A DNA stretch of 59,186 nucleotides from Bacteroidota bacterium (GTDB lineage: Bacteria > Bacteroidota > Bacteroidia > Chitinophagales > Saprospiraceae): positions 1-59,186 of the forward strand of contig CAUJEY010000145.1 of assembly GCA_963169325.1 (NCBI GenBank), in the 5' to 3' direction. Positions 14,730 to 24,549 of this stretch are shown piece after piece; positions within the stretch are counted from its first letter, which is position 1, and each line of letters opens with the position of its first letter. Under the pieces are notes generated by a model. The model ran no database searches. It was given only the letters and a program-made list of their open reading frames with translations, and was not told where the DNA came from. The translations under genes and the position numbers were made by a program.

Positions 14730-17159
14730 ATGTGGCAGCGGTCATGGATTATCGCCTGGCGCAATCTTTGGCGTCAACGCAATTATACCCTCATCAATGT
14801 ATTGGGTATGGCCGTGAGCATTGCAGCTTGTCTGCTGCTGTTCCGGCTGGTGCGCTACGAGCGCAGTTTCGACCGGCACCACACCCACTTCGACCGGATT
14901 GTGCGGGTCATTACGCAGGGCGTATCGGCTGAGGAAACCTCGTACACGCCGGGAGTACCTCTTCCTGCCATGGATGCCATACAAAGCGGCGTCCCGCAAT
15001 TTGAACAATTCGCCCGTTTACATTCGTTCCAGCCACAAATTACCGTACCAACTACGCCGGGCAGCCGGGTCGGTCAAAAATTTGACACCGACGAGATGAA
15101 GGAAACCGCCGCCTGTATCGAGCCGGCTTTCTTCCGAATTTTCGACTGGAAATGGCTGGCCGGCGATCCGGTTTCCTGCCTGACCGCGCCGAACGACGCC
15201 GTACTGACCCAAAGCACTGCCGAAAAATGTTTCGGCAACTGGCAAACAGCCCTCGGCAAAACAATCCTGCTCGACAACACCGTAGAAGTTTCGGTAAAAG
15301 GCGTAATCGCCAATCCGCCGGACAACTCAGATTTCCCATTCAACTTGCTGGTTGCGTACGAAACCTTGCGCAAGTACCCGGACCTGTTTGGCTATTTTCC
15401 CGAATGGGGAAGCAATAGCAGCAACGACCAGGTGTGGGCGCTGCTGGGCGCGGCCGATCAATTCGGACAGGCTGAAACACTTTTAGCCGGTATCGGAAAG
15501 GAGGAATACAAAAATCACCACGTAAAGGTCAACCATGTGTTGCAACCATTAGCGAAGCAACATTTCGACGACCAGGTTAGTCACCTTGGCACACACAGCG
15601 TCACCCAGGGCCGCTTGCTGACCTTGTCGCTGATCGGGTTGTTGATTCTGGTGATGGCTTGCTTCAACTTTATCAATTTAGCCACAGCGCAGGCGTCATC
15701 GCGCTCCAAGGAAATCGGCGTGCGCAAAACACTGGGCAGCAGCCGGCAACAACTCATCGCCCAATTTCTGGGCGAAACGGCGCTTACCGTAGCATTCGCT
15801 GTGGTGCTGGGCGCCGGTTTAGCCAGCTTGCTGGCGCCGCTGCTGGGGCATATTTCCGATGTGCCGGACGCGCTACCCTTCCTGACCGATCCGGTTCTTA
15901 TCGGTTTTCTGGTCGTGCTCACTTTCGGTATGAGCCTGTTCGCCGGTTTTTATCCGGCATTGGTGCTGGCTGGTTTTGACCCGGCAGAAGCCATCAAAAA
16001 CAAAATCAGCACGCATAGCATCGGAGGCGTATCCTTGCGCAAAGCGCTGGTTTTTACGCAGTTTTGTATTGCGCAGGCACTCATTATCGGCACGTTGGTT
16101 GCCGTTAGCCAGATGAACTATATTCAAAATATGGACCTGGGGTTCAAACCATATCTGGTGTACACTATCAGCGGTTTGAGTTCCGATAGTGCAGGACTTA
16201 CGCGTTTAGAGTCATTTAAAACCCGATTATTGCAAATTCCGGCCGTTGAATCGGTCAGTTTTGGTACCGATGTACCGTCGTCCGGCAATAACTGGTACAG
16301 CAATTTTGCCTACGGCCGCAGTAAAGAGGATGCGCCGTTCAGTACCAGCCTTAAAATGGGCGACGCGGATTACCTGAAAACGTATGGCTTACGTTTGGTA
16401 GCCGGGCGGGCGTACGCTCAAAGTGACACGATCCGCGAATTTGTGGTGAACATGACCCTGCTGCGCAAACTCGGCGTCACCGATCCACAGGAGGCTATCG
16501 GCCAGGAAATCCGGCTGGGTGGAAACCCATGGAAGCCGATCGTGGGCGTAGTGGACGACTTCCATGCCAGTTCGGCCAGAGATCAGATGCGCCCGGTCGT
16601 AATGGCTTGCCGGAAAAAGTTTTATGACGTAGCCGGAATTAAAATCAGGCCTGAAAACATGGCCGCTACCACGGCAGCGATTAAACAAACCTTCGATGTC
16701 GTTTTTCCCGAAAAAGTGTACAGCGCCCGGTACTTCGACGAACGGATTGCCGAATTTTACCGGGATGAAGACCGGTTTGCCGCCATCACCAAAAGTTTCG
16801 CCTTGCTGGCCATTTTTATCTCGTGTTTGGGGCTTTTCGGGTTGGCTTCACTGCTTGCTGCGCAAAAGACGAAAGAAATCGGTATTCGAAAAGTGTTGGG
16901 CGCTTCTGTAACCAGTGTCGTGGGCCTTTTGTCCAAAGATTTTCTGCTACTCGTTTTATTAGCCTTTTTAGCGGCTGCGCCGCTGGCGTGGTGGGGGATG
17001 CGGCTATGGTTGGAAAACTTTGTTTTCCGCACCGATATCGCCTGGTGGATTTATGCCGGCACCGCCATCACAGCCCTGGCAGTCGCTTTTTTCACCATTA
17101 GTTTTCAGGCCGTCAGAGCCGCGGTGGCAAACCCGGTAAACAGCCTTCGCAATGAATAG
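14730..17159 (+). CDS. Double-FtsX (MacB-type) permease 1 of 9
   Basis: An 809-residue inner-membrane protein. The layout, shared by all permeases here, is: an amphipathic start and first helix (WIIAWRNLWRQRNYTLINVLG), a periplasmic core domain, a first FtsX domain with three helices (motif ACFNFINLATA near 310, then SKEIGVRKTLGS), a second periplasmic core domain, a second FtsX domain (SCLGLFGLAS near 698, TKEIGIRKVLGA) and the terminal motif NPVNSLRNE. Such proteins use mechanotransmission with a LolD-like ATPase rather than moving substrate through the membrane; the substrate is unknown. Two MacB-like halves are fused, so one chain can replace a permease dimer. A hairpin-containing 72-bp gap follows. 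Confidence 0.95.
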   Translation: MWQRSWIIAWRNLWRQRNYTLINVLGMAVSIAACLLLFRLVRYERSFDRHHTHFDRIVRVITQGVSAEETSYTPGVPLPAMDAIQSGVPQFEQFARLHSFQPQITVPTTPGSRVGQKFDTDEMKETAACIEPAFFRIFDWKWLAGDPVSCLTAPNDAVLTQSTAEKCFGNWQTALGKTILLDNTVEVSVKGVIANPPDNSDFPFNLLVAYETLRKYPDLFGYFPEWGSNSSNDQVWALLGAADQFGQAETLLAGIGKEEYKNHHVKVNHVLQPLAKQHFDDQVSHLGTHSVTQGRLLTLSLIGLLILVMACFNFINLATAQASSRSKEIGVRKTLGSSRQQLIAQFLGETALTVAFAVVLGAGLASLLAPLLGHISDVPDALPFLTDPVLIGFLVVLTFGMSLFAGFYPALVLAGFDPAEAIKNKISTHSIGGVSLRKALVFTQFCIAQALIIGTLVAVSQMNYIQNMDLGFKPYLVYTISGLSSDSAGLTRLESFKTRLLQIPAVESVSFGTDVPSSGNNWYSNFAYGRSKEDAPFSTSLKMGDADYLKTYGLRLVAGRAYAQSDTIREFVVNMTLLRKLGVTDPQEAIGQEIRLGGNPWKPIVGVVDDFHASSARDQMRPVVMACRKKFYDVAGIKIRPENMAATTAAIKQTFDVVFPEKVYSARYFDERIAEFYRDEDRFAAITKSFALLAIFISCLGLFGLASLLAAQKTKEIGIRKVLGASVTSVVGLLSKDFLLLVLLAFLAAAPLAWWGMRLWLENFVFRTDIAWWIYAGTAITALAVAFFTISFQAVRAAVANPVNSLRNE

Positions 17160-17160
17160 A

Positions 17161-17212
17161 CTTATTGCAGTGGGCGGCTTTTTTCTCACTCCAAGCGCCC
17201 CGCCGCAATAAG
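17161..17212 (+). promoter_or_regulatory. Intercistronic hairpin after permease 1
   Basis: CTTATTGCAGTGGGCGGC (17161-17178) pairs with GCGCCCCGCCGCAATAAG (17195-17212), with an 8-bp perfect base and a few mismatches above. The loop contains a T6 run. The 72-bp gap is the longest between permeases (the others are 11-42 bp). It may attenuate or process the operon mRNA. Confidence 0.5.
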
Positions 17213-17231
17213 CCTAATAAAAACGACTCAA

Positions 17232-19694
17232 ATGTTCCAGAACAATCTAAAAATCGCGTTGCGTAGTTTGCGCAAAAACAAAGCCTACACTTTTATCAAT
17301 GTTGCCGGCCTGGCCATTGGCGCCGCCTGTTGTATGTTGATTTTGTTGTTTGTAGCGCACGAACTCCGCTACGACCGCTGGAACCCGAATGCCGAGCGAA
17401 TTTATCGCCCGGTTGCGGATATCAAATTCGGCGGCTCGGAATTTAAACTGGCCGTGGTCGGATCGGTTGTCGGTCCCGACGTCGTACAGGCCTTGCCGGA
17501 AGTTCAGGCCTACTGCCGGTTCCGGCAAAACGGCAGCTGCCTGGTCAAACGCGACGGATTGGGCCAGCCCAATATCCGGGAAGAGGATGTTTTAACAACA
17601 GATAGTTCGTTTTTTGAAGTATTTCCGGCCAAATTATTAGAAGGCGACCCGTTAAAATGCCTCACACAGCCCCATTCGGTTGCCATTTCCAAAAGCCGGG
17701 CGGAGAAATTTTTCGGTTCCCCCCAGCTGGCGCTCGGTCAAACACTGGTGCTCGACAACCGCGAACGCTGGCAGGTATCCGGGGTGTTTGAAGACCTGCC
17801 GGTTGCCACACATTTCAAAGCCGATTTCCTGCTTGCCATAAACGGCAACCAGGAAGTGAAAGAAGATCCGCCGCTTTGGGCCACCAGCAATAACTTTCAA
17901 ACTTATTTGCTGCTGCGAAAAGGCGCCGACCCGGAATCGTTCAAAGCCAAATTTGCGGCGTTGTCCAGAGAAAAAATAAATGAAACGGGGCAACGCATGA
18001 TGGGAACAACCCTGGAGGAACTCGAAAAAACCGGCCAACACGCGCGTTATAATTTGCAGTGGCTACCCGATATACACCTGCATTCCGACCTGACGGCGGA
18101 ATTCCAGCCCAACGGCAATATCCAGTATGTCTGGATTTTTTCAGCCATCGCGGCTTTTATCCTCCTGATCGCCTGTATCAATTTTATGAACCTGTCTACC
18201 GCCCGCTCGGCGCACCGGGCCAGGGAAATCGGCGTGCGTAAGGTACTGGGAAGTCAGCGTTCAGCACTTATCCGGCAGTTTTTGAGCGAAACCACTTTGC
18301 TGGCTGCTTTGGCTATGGCATTAGCCGTACTGATCACGGCTACAGCATTGCCGGCATTCAGCGACCTGACGAACCGGCCGATGGAAATGCCCTGGAGCCA
18401 ACCCTTGTTTTGGATATCCATTGTAGCCAGTATAGGCGTCATCGGCATTATGGCCGGTATATATCCCGCTTTTTTCCTGTCCGCCTTCGACGCCATAAAA
18501 GTGCTTAAATCTCAAACAACGGGAAGAGCAGGTGGCGGGCGCCTGCGCAGTGCACTGGTGGTATTTCAGTTTAGCACCGCCATCGTGCTGATTATCGCCA
18601 CGGCATTGGTGTACCAACAGATGAATTTTATTCAGCACAAAAAACTGGGGTTCCAAAAAGAACAAGTACTGATCATCGACGATGCGTATGCCCTGGGCGA
18701 CAATATTCAGGCCTTCAAACAGGACATGCTGAATCAACCGGGAGTAGAAGCCGCTTCTGTCTCGGGTTTTCTGCCGGTGCCGTCCAACCGCAACGACAAT
18801 ACTTTTTCTAAAATCCGGGAGTTCCGCGAAGACCAGTCGGTCAATATGCAAAACTGGCGGGTGGACAAAGATTACCTCAAAACACTTGGGCTTGAACTGA
18901 AAACCGGCCGGTACTTTGACCCGGCCGCACACCCCTCCGACAGCACGGCGATCGTACTGAATGAACGGGCCGCCGAGTTGTTCGGCTACCCCGATCAACC
19001 CATCGGTAAAAAAGTGTACGGCGTGTCCGGCCGTATAAACGGCCAACCCAAACCGGAGGATTTTGTCGAATACACGGTGATCGGCGTGGTCAAAAACTTC
19101 CATTTTGCCAGTCTGCGCGACAATATCGGCGCCTTGTCACTGTCGCTGGGCAACTCCACAGGCGCCATGACGATCCGGTACCAGGCCACCGAAAGCCAGT
19201 CGCTGATCGCGGCCATGGAGCGCAGTTGGAAAACGATGGCGCCCGAGCAGCCCTTCGGTTACCGGTTTATGGACGATGCCTTTGCGCGCATGTACGCCGC
19301 CGAACAGCGGATCGGAACCATCGCAGGTATTTTCGCCATACTGGCCGTACTGATTTCCTGTCTGGGACTGTTTGGTTTGGCCGCCTTCACGGCAGAACAA
19401 CGCACCAAAGAAATCGGCGTGCGAAAAGTGCTGGGTGCAAGCCTGGGCGGCATTATCGGTTTGTTGTCGCAGGATTTTTTGAAACTCGTGTTTATTTCCC
19501 TGGTCGTGGCCACGCCGCCGGCCTGGTACTTTATGCACCGGTGGCTGGAAAACTTTGCCTTCCGGGTTGAAATCAAATGGTGGGTTTTTGCCCTGGCGGG
19601 ATTTGCCGCGGTAGTGATTGCGGTGCTGACGGTGGGCTACCAAAGTGTAAAGGCCGCGCTGGCCAACCCGGTGAAAAGTTTAAGAAGTGAGTAA
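17232..19694 (+). CDS. Double-FtsX permease 2 of 9
   Basis: 820 residues, the longest of the set. The N-terminus is LKIALRSLRKNKAYTFINVAG. The first FtsX motif ACINFMNLSTARSAHRAREI is near 312, with GVRKVLGS after it. The second, SCLGLFGLAAFTAEQRTKEI, is near 709. The protein ends NPVKSLRSE. The first periplasmic domain keeps the family segments TDSSFFEVFPAKLLEGDP and FFGSPQLALGQTL. It is separated from permease 3 by 25 bp. Confidence 0.95.
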   Translation: MFQNNLKIALRSLRKNKAYTFINVAGLAIGAACCMLILLFVAHELRYDRWNPNAERIYRPVADIKFGGSEFKLAVVGSVVGPDVVQALPEVQAYCRFRQNGSCLVKRDGLGQPNIREEDVLTTDSSFFEVFPAKLLEGDPLKCLTQPHSVAISKSRAEKFFGSPQLALGQTLVLDNRERWQVSGVFEDLPVATHFKADFLLAINGNQEVKEDPPLWATSNNFQTYLLLRKGADPESFKAKFAALSREKINETGQRMMGTTLEELEKTGQHARYNLQWLPDIHLHSDLTAEFQPNGNIQYVWIFSAIAAFILLIACINFMNLSTARSAHRAREIGVRKVLGSQRSALIRQFLSETTLLAALAMALAVLITATALPAFSDLTNRPMEMPWSQPLFWISIVASIGVIGIMAGIYPAFFLSAFDAIKVLKSQTTGRAGGGRLRSALVVFQFSTAIVLIIATALVYQQMNFIQHKKLGFQKEQVLIIDDAYALGDNIQAFKQDMLNQPGVEAASVSGFLPVPSNRNDNTFSKIREFREDQSVNMQNWRVDKDYLKTLGLELKTGRYFDPAAHPSDSTAIVLNERAAELFGYPDQPIGKKVYGVSGRINGQPKPEDFVEYTVIGVVKNFHFASLRDNIGALSLSLGNSTGAMTIRYQATESQSLIAAMERSWKTMAPEQPFGYRFMDDAFARMYAAEQRIGTIAGIFAILAVLISCLGLFGLAAFTAEQRTKEIGVRKVLGASLGGIIGLLSQDFLKLVFISLVVATPPAWYFMHRWLENFAFRVEIKWWVFALAGFAAVVIAVLTVGYQSVKAALANPVKSLRSE

Positions 19695-19719
19695 TTGCTA
19701 ACCAAACTCAACTGAAACG

Positions 19720-22122
19720 ATGTTCAAAAATCACCTCAAACTCAGTTTCCGAAGCCTGGTCAAAAACAAACTTTTTACGGCCATTAAGTTGACCGGACTG
19801 ACCGTTGGTATTACCGCTTGTTTACTGATCGGTTTGTACCTGCATCATGAACTGGCTTATGATGCTTTTCACGAAAAAGCCGACCGGATTGTGCGGGTCG
19901 TCATGGCATACCGCACCGACGGAGAAACACAGGAAGTAGGCGTTACGGGCAACAAAGTAGTGCCGTCTTTCCGGCGCGATTTCCCGGAAGTGGAAAGCGG
20001 CGTTCGGATCAATTTGTTTACGCAGGTGGTCAAATACGGCGACAAACTATTTGAAGAGGAGGCTTTTTACTTCGCCGACAGTACTTTTTTCGAGATATTC
20101 AGTTTTCCGCTCCTGGCCGGAAATCCCAAAACGGCCCTGCATGCACCCAAGCAGGTCGTATTGACCGAAAGTATGGCGAAAAAATATTTTGGCGCATCGG
20201 ACCCCATGGGAAAAACCCTGTCTGTTGGCGCCTCGGGCGATTATGTCGTCACCGGGGTGATGGCCGATCCGCCGTCCAACTCCCAACTCAAACCCGGTTT
20301 TATCGGATCGTTAGTCGGATTGCGGGATATGACCCCGGAACGGGCTACCTGGTGGAACGCGAATTACGGCGCTTACCTGCTCCTGCGCGCACCCGGGGCA
20401 AGAGAAACTATGCAGGCCAAAATTCCGGCCTATATGAAACAGTTTGCCGGCGAACTAAATCTAAGCGGCGACGCTGCCTTGTCCTACAAATTAGAGCCGC
20501 TGCGCGATGTGCATTTGCGTTCTGCGGTGGCGAACAAATTTGAACCCAACGGCGACATCCGGTATTTGTATATCCTGGGCGCCGTCGGGTTGTTTATCCT
20601 GCTCATCAGCGGCATTACTTATGTAAATTTGAGTACGGCGGTGGGCGCCGACCGGGCCCGCGAAGTAGGCGTTCAGAAAGTACTCGGCGCCGGCAGGATG
20701 CAGTTGTTCTGGCAACATATCGGCGAGGCCGGGATTCTGACGGGTATTGCCCTGGCGTTCAGTTATGCCCTGACCGCGCCGCTCTTGCCGCTTTTTGGCC
20801 GTCTGCTCGACCGGCCGCTCGAATTTGCCACCTTGTTCCAACCGGCAGCCGTGCTGGCCCTGCTGGCGTTTGGAGCGGTGACCGGTTTGCTGGCCGGCGC
20901 CTGGCCGGCACTCGTTATCTCACAGTTTCAACCGGTAAAAGTGCTGAAAGGGCAATTCAAATCCAGCGCATCGGGCATTTGGCTGCGCAAATCACTCATC
21001 GTACTGCAATTCAGTATTTCCGTTTTGCTCATCATCAGCACGATCGTTTTGCAGCAACAACTGCATTTTATTCAACACAAAAAACTGGGATTCGATAAAG
21101 AGCAAGTGCTCACATTAGCTACCGACCAGACCATTGTAGACAAACTGGAATCTATCAAATCGGTTCTTCTTCAAAACAACAATATTCGTTCGGCGAGTTT
21201 GGTATACGAAACGCCGGTTCATATCGAGGGTGGCTACGGCATAGATAAATCTGCCTCGGGCGGCAACTGGAGCGCCGTGCAGGCGTTGCCCGCGGACGAG
21301 GATTTTATCCGGACCATGAACATTAAAATGGTGGCCGGAAAGGAATTGGGCCGTGCCGACGTGGAACTGGTTCGCCGGCGTCAAAAAGGGTTGGATACAC
21401 TGTCCGCCTTCCCCATCCTGATCAATGAAACACAGGCGCGGCTGTTCAACTGGACGCCGGAGGAAGCCGTCGGCAAATTAGTAAACTTCCAGGGGCCGTC
21501 AGAAATCAAGGGTGTGATGCAGGATTTTCACTTTTCATCTCTGCATGAGCCCATCGGCAATCTGGTGGTTTTTCCGGATACCTGGGGACAGACTTTGTTA
21601 GTCAAAATAAGCGGAAACGACCTGCCGGGCACCTTACAATTTATAGAGAACAAATGGACCGCGCTGGCGCCGCACCGGCCTTTCAGTTATCATTTTCTGG
21701 ATGAGGAATATGATAAAATGTACCGCACGGAAATTCAAACGGCCCGCCTGGTGTCCACTTTTTCCGGGCTGGCAATTTTTTTAGCCTGCCTGGGTCTTTT
21801 CGGGCTTGCCACATACAGCATTGTGCAACGCACCAAAGAAATCGGTATCCGAAAGGTACTGGGCGCGTCGGTTGCCGGCATCGTGGGTTTGTTATCCAAA
21901 GATTTTGTGCGGTTGGTGGCGGTTGCGTTGGTTCTTGCCGCCCCGGTCGCGTGGCTTTTGCTGAACCAATGGCTGGCCGATTTTTCGTACCGGATTGAAT
22001 TACAATGGTGGGTATTTGCTGCGGCGGGGCTGATCGCCGTCGGTATCGCATTTTTGACCGTTAGTGTTCAAAGTGTACGGGCTGCGTTGAATAATCCGGT
22101 AGAAAGTTTGAGAAGTGAATAA
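19720..22122 (+). CDS. Double-FtsX permease 3 of 9
   Basis: 800 residues. The first FtsX domain departs from its neighbours: SGITYVNLSTAVGADRAREV near 295 instead of ACINFMNLSTAR, and VQKVLGA instead of VRKVLGA. The second (ACLGLFGLATYSIVQRTKEI near 688) is standard. It ends NPVESLRSE. The periplasmic segment FADSTFFEIFSFPLLAGNP is typical. There are 24 bp to the next gene. The changed first half may point to asymmetric contact with the ATPase dimer. Confidence 0.95.
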   Translation: MFKNHLKLSFRSLVKNKLFTAIKLTGLTVGITACLLIGLYLHHELAYDAFHEKADRIVRVVMAYRTDGETQEVGVTGNKVVPSFRRDFPEVESGVRINLFTQVVKYGDKLFEEEAFYFADSTFFEIFSFPLLAGNPKTALHAPKQVVLTESMAKKYFGASDPMGKTLSVGASGDYVVTGVMADPPSNSQLKPGFIGSLVGLRDMTPERATWWNANYGAYLLLRAPGARETMQAKIPAYMKQFAGELNLSGDAALSYKLEPLRDVHLRSAVANKFEPNGDIRYLYILGAVGLFILLISGITYVNLSTAVGADRAREVGVQKVLGAGRMQLFWQHIGEAGILTGIALAFSYALTAPLLPLFGRLLDRPLEFATLFQPAAVLALLAFGAVTGLLAGAWPALVISQFQPVKVLKGQFKSSASGIWLRKSLIVLQFSISVLLIISTIVLQQQLHFIQHKKLGFDKEQVLTLATDQTIVDKLESIKSVLLQNNNIRSASLVYETPVHIEGGYGIDKSASGGNWSAVQALPADEDFIRTMNIKMVAGKELGRADVELVRRRQKGLDTLSAFPILINETQARLFNWTPEEAVGKLVNFQGPSEIKGVMQDFHFSSLHEPIGNLVVFPDTWGQTLLVKISGNDLPGTLQFIENKWTALAPHRPFSYHFLDEEYDKMYRTEIQTARLVSTFSGLAIFLACLGLFGLATYSIVQRTKEIGIRKVLGASVAGIVGLLSKDFVRLVAVALVLAAPVAWLLLNQWLADFSYRIELQWWVFAAAGLIAVGIAFLTVSVQSVRAALNNPVESLRSE

Positions 22123-22146
22123 CTGTTCATCAAATGTCATCCCGCC

Positions 22147-24507
22147 ATGTTCAGAAATTTCATCAAGGTCACATTTCGCAACCTGCTGAAATACAAAACC
22201 TTTTCCGCCGTAAACCTGCTGGGTTTGAGCGTAGGACTGGGTTGTTTTTTGCTTATCGGCCTTTGGATAAAAGACGAAACGAGCTATGACAAATTCCATG
22301 AATTCGGCCCCCGCATTTACCGGGTCATGGAAAACCAGACCCATTCCAACGGTGAAATAGCGACGCAGGCGGAAGTGCCGGGCTTGCTGGGAGAAGCGCT
22401 GAAAAATGAGGTTCCCGAACTGGTTTATGTATCCAGCATGGACTGGTGGACGAACACCCTGATCAGTTACGATAACCAATCGGTAAAAGAAGAAGGGCGT
22501 TACGTAGGGGAAGATTTTTTGAAAATGTTCAGCTTCCCGTTGTTGAAAGGCAATAAAGAATCGGCCTTGAGCAGGCCTAACACGATCGTTATCTCGCAAC
22601 GGTTGGCCAATAAACTTTTCCCCGGAGCCGAGCCGATGGGTAAGGTACTCCGGGTAGCTAATTTTTCCAATTTCGAGGTGACGGGTGTGATGGCTGATAT
22701 TCCCTCGAACACGGTGTTCAAATTTGATTTTTTACTGCCTTACAAAGAATTTATCCAACGCAACGCATGGGCGCAACAATGGAACAATAACGGATTGCAC
22801 ACCTACGTGATGCTTAATGAAAATGCTGATATCCAATCTGTTAATCAAAAAATAAAAAATATCGTACGACAACATAGCGATCAGGACAACGTGGATTTAT
22901 TCCTCCAGCCGCTTACCGATATTTACCTGAAAACAGACTTTAAAAACGGGGTATACCAAGGTGGTGGCCGGATGGAATACGTACGTTTGTTCGGCATCAT
23001 CGGTTTACTGGTTTTGTTGCTCGCCTGCATCAATTTTATGAACCTGTCCACCGCCCGCGCGACCGTGCGGGCGCGTGAAGTCGGCGTAAAAAAAGTTGTG
23101 GGAGCCGGCAAACGGGCCCTGATCTTCCAGTTCAATGCCGAAGCGCTGCTTTTTTGTTTGCTGGCTGCTGCTATGGCAGTTCTCGCCATTGAGGTCGTAT
23201 TGCCTGCGTTTAATCAATTTACCGGCAAAACAATTCGTTTGCTCTATGACGATCCGGGCGCATGGTTTACACTGAGCGGCATAGTGTTGCTAACTAGCCT
23301 GTTGGCAGGCACTTACCCCGCCTTTGTGCTGTCAGCCTTCCGGCCGGTAGCGGTGCTCAAAGGGCAATTTGATAAAACACAACGCGGCGTGTTGTTGAGA
23401 AAGTTGCTTGTAGTGTCCCAATTTGGTGTGGCGATTTTTATGGTGGTTAGTATGCTGGTTGTGCAACAGCAACTGAACTATTTGCAAAACAAAACCCTGG
23501 GTTACGAACGCGAACGGCTTCTTTTCGTGACAATGAACCATGAAATTCAAAGCAAGTACGCTACTTTCAGTTCCGATCTCAAAAACGTTCCCGGTGTGCA
23601 AGCCGTTTCGGCTTCCCACTCCCCGCTTACTGGATTTATCAATGCTTCCGGCAATTTCGCATGGGCCGGAAAAAATCCGGAAGACGATCGCATGTTTGTT
23701 TATGAAAATGTCGCTCCGGATTATCTCTCCACCATTGGCGCCCCATTGCTGGAAGGTCGCGATTTTTCAACCGAACACCCTGGCGACAGTGCAAATTTTA
23801 TCGTTAACGAACTGGCCGTGACGGAAATGGGGCTAAAAGCCCCGGTAGTCGGACAACGTTTAAAAGGTTGGGGTAAGGAGGGGCAAATCATCGGCGTGGT
23901 TAAAGACTTCCATTTTACCAGCCTGAAAGAAAAACTGCAACCGCTGATACTGACAATGAATAGTCCATACGTCTGGACGGCAAGTGTCCGGATCGATAGC
24001 AGGAATACTGCGGAAGTCCTGAGCAATATTGAAAACGTTTGTAAAAAATACAGCCCGGTTTATCCTTTCGAATACGAATTTGCGGATATCGCCTACGACG
24101 AGTTGTACAAAAGTGAATCTATCATCAGCCGTCTGGCTTCTTTGTTTGCCATTCTGGCCGTATTTATTTCCTGCCTCGGCTTGTTCGGGCTGGCTACTTT
24201 TACCGCTGAGCGTCGGGTAAAAGAAATCGGCGTACGCAAGGTACTCGGTGCCACGGCCGGAAATATCGTCGGCCTGCTCTCGCAGGATTATCTGAAATTA
24301 GTGCTCACCGGGATACTTTTGGCTGCTCCCCTAGCCTGGTGGGCCACCCGCCAATGGCTAAGCGATTTCCCTTACCGCATTGAACTTTCCTGGTGGGTTT
24401 TCGCGCTGGCAGGCCTTTTGGTCATGGGTATTTCTTTTCTTACTATCAGTTTTCAAAGCGTAAAAGCCGCATTGGCAAATCCTGTTCGTTCCTTGCGGAG
24501 CGAATAA
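22147..24507 (+). CDS. Double-FtsX permease 4 of 9
   Basis: 786 residues, the shortest complete member. The N-terminus is IKVTFRNLLKYKTFSAVNLLG. The first FtsX motif ACINFMNLSTARATVRAREV is near 290 (followed by GVKKVVGA), and the second, SCLGLFGLATFTAERRVKEI, near 675. It ends NPVRSLRSE. The missing residues are in the periplasmic domains rather than in the helices. A 42-bp gap follows. Confidence 0.95.
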   Translation: MFRNFIKVTFRNLLKYKTFSAVNLLGLSVGLGCFLLIGLWIKDETSYDKFHEFGPRIYRVMENQTHSNGEIATQAEVPGLLGEALKNEVPELVYVSSMDWWTNTLISYDNQSVKEEGRYVGEDFLKMFSFPLLKGNKESALSRPNTIVISQRLANKLFPGAEPMGKVLRVANFSNFEVTGVMADIPSNTVFKFDFLLPYKEFIQRNAWAQQWNNNGLHTYVMLNENADIQSVNQKIKNIVRQHSDQDNVDLFLQPLTDIYLKTDFKNGVYQGGGRMEYVRLFGIIGLLVLLLACINFMNLSTARATVRAREVGVKKVVGAGKRALIFQFNAEALLFCLLAAAMAVLAIEVVLPAFNQFTGKTIRLLYDDPGAWFTLSGIVLLTSLLAGTYPAFVLSAFRPVAVLKGQFDKTQRGVLLRKLLVVSQFGVAIFMVVSMLVVQQQLNYLQNKTLGYERERLLFVTMNHEIQSKYATFSSDLKNVPGVQAVSASHSPLTGFINASGNFAWAGKNPEDDRMFVYENVAPDYLSTIGAPLLEGRDFSTEHPGDSANFIVNELAVTEMGLKAPVVGQRLKGWGKEGQIIGVVKDFHFTSLKEKLQPLILTMNSPYVWTASVRIDSRNTAEVLSNIENVCKKYSPVYPFEYEFADIAYDELYKSESIISRLASLFAILAVFISCLGLFGLATFTAERRVKEIGVRKVLGATAGNIVGLLSQDYLKLVLTGILLAAPLAWWATRQWLSDFPYRIELSWWVFALAGLLVMGISFLTISFQSVKAALANPVRSLRSE

Positions 24508-24549
24508 ATACATGGCTGGCACTTGGCCTGAGCCAATAAAACACTAAAC

